A DNA stretch of 64,000 bases from an alpha proteobacterium IMCC14465 (lineage in GTDB: Bacteria; Pseudomonadota; Alphaproteobacteria; RS24): contig ALYF01000003.1 of NCBI GenBank assembly GCA_000293845.2, forward strand, positions 866,690-930,689, read 5' to 3'. The stretch's first letter is position 1; every line of letters starts with the position of its first letter. The notes beneath the pieces were generated by a model. The model worked only from the letters and a program-made list of their open reading frames with translations, was not told where the DNA came from and made no database searches. The position numbers were made by a program, and so were the translations under genes. This document shows, in pieces, positions 61,650-64,000 of the stretch.

Positions 61650-62474
61650 ATGACACTCATCGATTTGCTTCCCGTTCTGTTTATACTTCTTGTTGGGTTA
61701 CCCCACGGGGCGGGTGACGGCTTATTGGCGTTTAAAAATTTGAAGCCTGATGTTAAAGGCTGGGTGATTTTTGTATGCTCATATCTCTTTCTTGCCGGGC
61801 TGGTTGTAGCCTTATGGTATGTCTATCCGGTATTGGGGCTTTTGCTTTTCCTTGTTCAGTCTTGCATTCATTTTGGTCTTGGTGATGTGTCGGCCACTGA
61901 CACGATTGCGCGGGGCACTCAGTCGCAAAGCCGTGTTCATCACTGGGCGCGTATTGTTGCGATGGGGGGTGGCCCAGTTCTTCTCATTCCCCTATTTCAT
62001 CCCATTCCGGTTAATGATGTGTTTGTTCTCATGTCGGGACAGGCGGCGTCATATCTAATTCTCTATATAATCTTTTTATTACCGGTATGGCTGGCAGCTT
62101 TCGGGATTATGCTGTCTTATCTTCCTAAAACTGGTGGGCGCGAAGTTGCGCTTATGCTGCTTCTGGTCGGGTTATATTTTATCCTGCCGCCGCTTTGGTC
62201 TTTTGCGATTTATTTCTGCTGTGTCCATTCGCTTCGTCATTTTATGGCGTTGAACAGGCAGATTGACGGCGGTTTGATGACAGTGGGAAATTTAAGTCAA
62301 ATTGGACTTTTTTCGGCACTGCCCATCGCGCTCATTCTGATATTTGCTTTTCAGGCACAGGCTTATTTTACCGAAGCACTTACGGCGGGTCTGTTTATTG
62401 GCCTTGCGGCACTTACAGTGCCGCATATGGTGCTGGTAGACGGTTTACGCAAGCATCAAAAAATATCTATCTGA
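61650..62474 (+). CDS. blh: beta-carotene 15,15'-dioxygenase (Brp/Blh family)
   Basis: Blh splits beta-carotene into two retinal molecules. A 274-aa membrane protein with about seven to eight helices. The iron-binding His positions can be placed in GLPHGAGDGLLAF near the start, SCIHFGLGDVS, CCVHSLRHFMAL, and VPHMVLVDGL near the end. It follows crtY after 8 bases and overlaps the end of rlmB (opposite strand) by 8 bases. In proteorhodopsin-bearing bacteria, the rhodopsin gene often lies near, but none is present in this window. Confidence 0.93.
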   Translation: MTLIDLLPVLFILLVGLPHGAGDGLLAFKNLKPDVKGWVIFVCSYLFLAGLVVALWYVYPVLGLLLFLVQSCIHFGLGDVSATDTIARGTQSQSRVHHWARIVAMGGGPVLLIPLFHPIPVNDVFVLMSGQAASYLILYIIFLLPVWLAAFGIMLSYLPKTGGREVALMLLLVGLYFILPPLWSFAIYFCCVHSLRHFMALNRQIDGGLMTVGNLSQIGLFSALPIALILIFAFQAQAYFTEALTAGLFIGLAALTVPHMVLVDGLRKHQKISI

Positions 62475-63291
62475 CGAGTTCATAAAGCGCGACAGCCGTG
62501 GCTGTTGCCACATTAAGCGTGGCGAAACTCTCTTTACCTGTCGAGGTCAGGGTATCTGTCAAAGTCAGGCGCACCAGATGCGTGCAATTTTCTTTGGTGA
62601 GGCGTCTCAGGCCTTTGCCTTCTGCACCCATGACGCAGGCAATGGGTTGGTCACGCGGTATGTCGCCAAGCCATTCAGTTCCCTCTTCATCAAGCCCACA
62701 GGTCAGGTATCCCGCTTCTGCAAGGCTTTCGAGGCACCGTGCAAGGTTTGCCACGCGCACAAGCGGCATTTTTTCCAGCGCGCCAGAGGCTGTTTTCGCA
62801 AGAGCCCCGCTCGAGAGGGGGCTGTTATGTCGGGTCATAATCAACCCGCCTGCCCCAAAAACAGTTGCAGCGCGGATAATCGCACCAATATTGCGGGGGT
62901 CTGTTACCTGATCCAGCACAATAATCGGCTTACCGCTGGCGATTACACTGTCGAGGCTAACCTCCGGCAAGGGGGCGGCATGCAGTAACACGCCCTGATG
63001 AACAGTGCCGGGCTTCAGTTTTTTATTGATTTGCTCCGGCGTGGCCTCTTGAACCTCCAAATTTGCTGGGATTTCTGCCTGTTGACGGATTTCACGCAGC
63101 GCATTTTTCGTTGCCATGAGCCTTTGGCACTTGCGGTGCGGGTTTTGTAGAGCCGCAATCACTGCATGTAAGCCATAAATAACGCTGTCATCTTCTTGAG
63201 ATGAGTCTTTTCTTCCTGATTTGCCAGATTTACGGTTTTTTACATTCGTTTTGTGTGAATGTTTCTGGCTGGATGAGGGTGTTTTTGTCAT
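62467..63291 (-). CDS. rlmB: 23S rRNA (guanosine-2'-O-)-methyltransferase RlmB
   Basis: A 274-aa SpoU/TrmH-type methyltransferase. After a Lys/Ser-rich N-terminal tail (about 35 residues), the substrate-binding part starts VIYGLHAVIAALQNPHRKCQ. The SAM-binding knot has motif 1 VLDQVTDPRNIGAIIRAA, motif 2 VMGAEGKGLRRL and motif 3 FATLNVATATAVALYEL. It methylates G2251 in E. coli. The target here is inferred. It is convergent with blh and divergent from the tRNA-tuf operon. Confidence 0.92.
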   Translation of the reverse strand: MTKTPSSSQKHSHKTNVKNRKSGKSGRKDSSQEDDSVIYGLHAVIAALQNPHRKCQRLMATKNALREIRQQAEIPANLEVQEATPEQINKKLKPGTVHQGVLLHAAPLPEVSLDSVIASGKPIIVLDQVTDPRNIGAIIRAATVFGAGGLIMTRHNSPLSSGALAKTASGALEKMPLVRVANLARCLESLAEAGYLTCGLDEEGTEWLGDIPRDQPIACVMGAEGKGLRRLTKENCTHLVRLTLTDTLTSTGKESFATLNVATATAVALYELVR

Positions 63292-63694
63292 GTGGCATTT
63301 ATAGATAATTTATCCGCACCTGTATATGACACTTTATATAACTCTATGTGGTGGTTTGAGCTTTTGACCGCGTCATTATAAATATCTGTTTCCTCACGTT
63401 TTCTCTATTTGAGGCTTGCACAAAGCTTGTTCTGCGCTTATAAGAAGCCGTTAAATGACGCAAAGACTGTTTTGACTTGTGGTTTAGCTGAAGTTTAACC
63501 GTTTGGTTATTCATTAGGCAACTCTCTGGTCAGGCAGGATTTTGTGCATTTTTTTGTTCATTGTCTGTAGCAGGCTTCGCTTTCTCCATGAAGCACCTGA
63601 CACATTCATTGAATGGGAATCCCCGCTAGGGGCCTGATACGCATAGGGTTTCTATTGACCTGAAATTTCTCAAGGTTGGGGTTTCACAAGGTCT
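63292..63694. other. intergenic region ahead of tRNA-Tyr
   Basis: About 400 bases without a coding frame. It has the promoter at 63416-63444. Further on are a CATTC-att-GAATG dyad and a CCCC-gcta-GGGG hairpin (around 63600-63635). The distance of about 245 bases from the promoter to tRNA-Tyr is longer than needed, so it could hold a long leader or a small RNA. None was recognised. Confidence 0.4.
63416..63444 (+). promoter_or_regulatory. strong sigma-70 type promoter, probably for the tRNA-tuf operon
   Basis: TTGCAC and TATAAG are separated by exactly 17 bases. The next plus-strand features are tRNA-Tyr, tRNA-Gly and tuf. Confidence 0.6.
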
Positions 63695-63779
63695 GGAGGG
63701 ATGCCCGAGTGGCTAAAGGGGACGGGCTGTAAACCCGTTGGCTATGCCTACGTTGGTTCGAATCCAACTCCCTCCACCA
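63695..63779 (+). tRNA. tRNA-Tyr (GTA)
   Basis: An 85-base cloverleaf with a long variable arm. The acceptor GGAGGGA pairs with TCCCTCC, the anticodon stem ACGGG/CCCGT holds CTGTAAA (anticodon GTA), the T arm has GGTTCGAATCC, and ACCA is encoded. Confidence 0.97.
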
Positions 63780-63823
63780 TAACCTTTGCGTGGTGTCTGG
63801 TTTGGGGAAGGCTGATTTGTACT

Positions 63824-63897
63824 GCGGGTGTAGCTCAATGGTAGAGCAACAGCCTTCCAAGCTGAAGATGAGGGTTCGATTCCCTTCACCCGCTCCA
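63824..63897 (+). tRNA. tRNA-Gly (TCC)
   Basis: A 74-base cloverleaf: acceptor GCGGGTG with CACCCGC, D arm AGCTCAATGGTAGAGC, anticodon loop CTTCCAA (anticodon TCC), T arm with GGTTCGATTCC, discriminator T and encoded CCA. It lies 44 bases after tRNA-Tyr and 85 bases ahead of the next gene. Confidence 0.97.
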
Positions 63898-63982
63898 TTT
63901 GGTCTCATGACTTAGGTCATGGATCGGAGTGAAATTTAACCGGGCTTGAGAAGTAAGCCCTACATGACAAGGATGTGGCAAC

Positions 63983-64000
63983 ATGTCGAAAGAGAAGTTT
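63983..64000 (+). CDS. tuf: start of elongation factor Tu (partial)
   Basis: Only six codons are visible, reading MSKEKF, which is how many bacterial EF-Tu proteins begin. The tRNA-Tyr, tRNA-Gly, tuf order is a well-known arrangement (tufB in E. coli with a tRNA-Thr in addition). A ribosome site (AAGGA) precedes the ATG. The gene is cut off by the window end, so the call rests on context and a very short match. Confidence 0.75.

Noticed and set aside
61650..63291. Rhodopsin gene next to blh
   Set aside because: The only genes after blh are rlmB on the other strand, two tRNAs and tuf. No seven-helix protein with a retinal-binding Lys motif was found in any translation given.
63684..63908. 74-aa and 61-aa minus-strand ORFs across tRNA-Tyr and tRNA-Gly
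   Set aside because: Both are antisense to two clear tRNA genes.

Overview
The window looks like a stretch of a marine alphaproteobacterial chromosome with medium GC (about half G+C by eye). Three things point there: a petABC cytochrome bc1 operon next to hemF, the order grxD-bolA-purL-purQ-purS-purC, and a complete carotenoid-to-retinal cluster (crtE, crtI, crtB, crtY, blh) of the kind that supplies retinal to proteorhodopsin. The set fits a SAR116-like (Puniceispirillum-type) bacterium. That assignment is inference, because no rRNA or other phylogenetic marker was tested. No insertion sequence, prophage or CRISPR array was seen, and almost all of the sequence is dense, ordinary chromosome.

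Layout. 1-4.5 kb: end of a CCA-adding enzyme gene, hemF (minus) and petABC (plus). 4.5-15.5 kb, all minus: a small HTH-like protein preceded by a candidate structured RNA, then ychF-pth-rplY, grxD-bolA, purL-purQ-purS-purC, purB, radC and map. 15.7 kb: tRNA-Leu. 15.9-21.5 kb, minus: a five-gene valine catabolic operon (mmsA, enoyl-CoA hydratase, acyl-CoA dehydrogenase, 3-hydroxyisobutyryl-CoA hydrolase, mmsB). 21.5-24.2 kb: an anchored hydrolase, a CHCC zinc-finger protein and an M20 amidohydrolase. 24.4-29.6 kb, plus: cysE, a DUF3126-type protein, a gamma carbonic anhydrase-like protein, a GMC oxidoreductase, a DsbA-fold isomerase, a rhomboid protease and a CBS protein. 29.6-35.5 kb: hisI and folE (minus), then cysS, a NifU-like scaffold, yidD and thrS. 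35.5-46.6 kb: mixed genes, including a secreted protein of unknown function, a 2OG-Fe(II) oxygenase, a nitroreductase, MATE and MFS transporters, nadK, glpK, a cytochrome c' / cytochrome b561 pair, two GST-like proteins and trhO.

46.8-51.5 kb: a tRNA-Thr is followed by four genes that together form what reads as a complete glucosylglycerate cycle. A synthesis arm (phosphatase and glycosyltransferase, plus strand) meets a breakdown arm (GH13 phosphorylase and glycerate kinase, minus strand) tail to tail. 51.6-56.3 kb: a sulfotransferase, a TonB-dependent receptor and a cytochrome P450. 56.8-62.5 kb: the retinal cluster, led by a 500-base intergenic region with several dyad symmetries and a 5' leader stem. 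No rhodopsin gene is in the window. 62.5-64 kb: rlmB (minus), tRNA-Tyr, tRNA-Gly and the first six codons of what is probably tuf.

One feature recurs across the window: short tandem duplications (11-, 15-, 16- and 19-base units) at gene ends, in intergenic gaps and, when the unit is a multiple of three, inside coding regions. Two of these arrays, 36 kb apart and unrelated in sequence, share the same form: two 19-base copies plus an 8-base partial copy.
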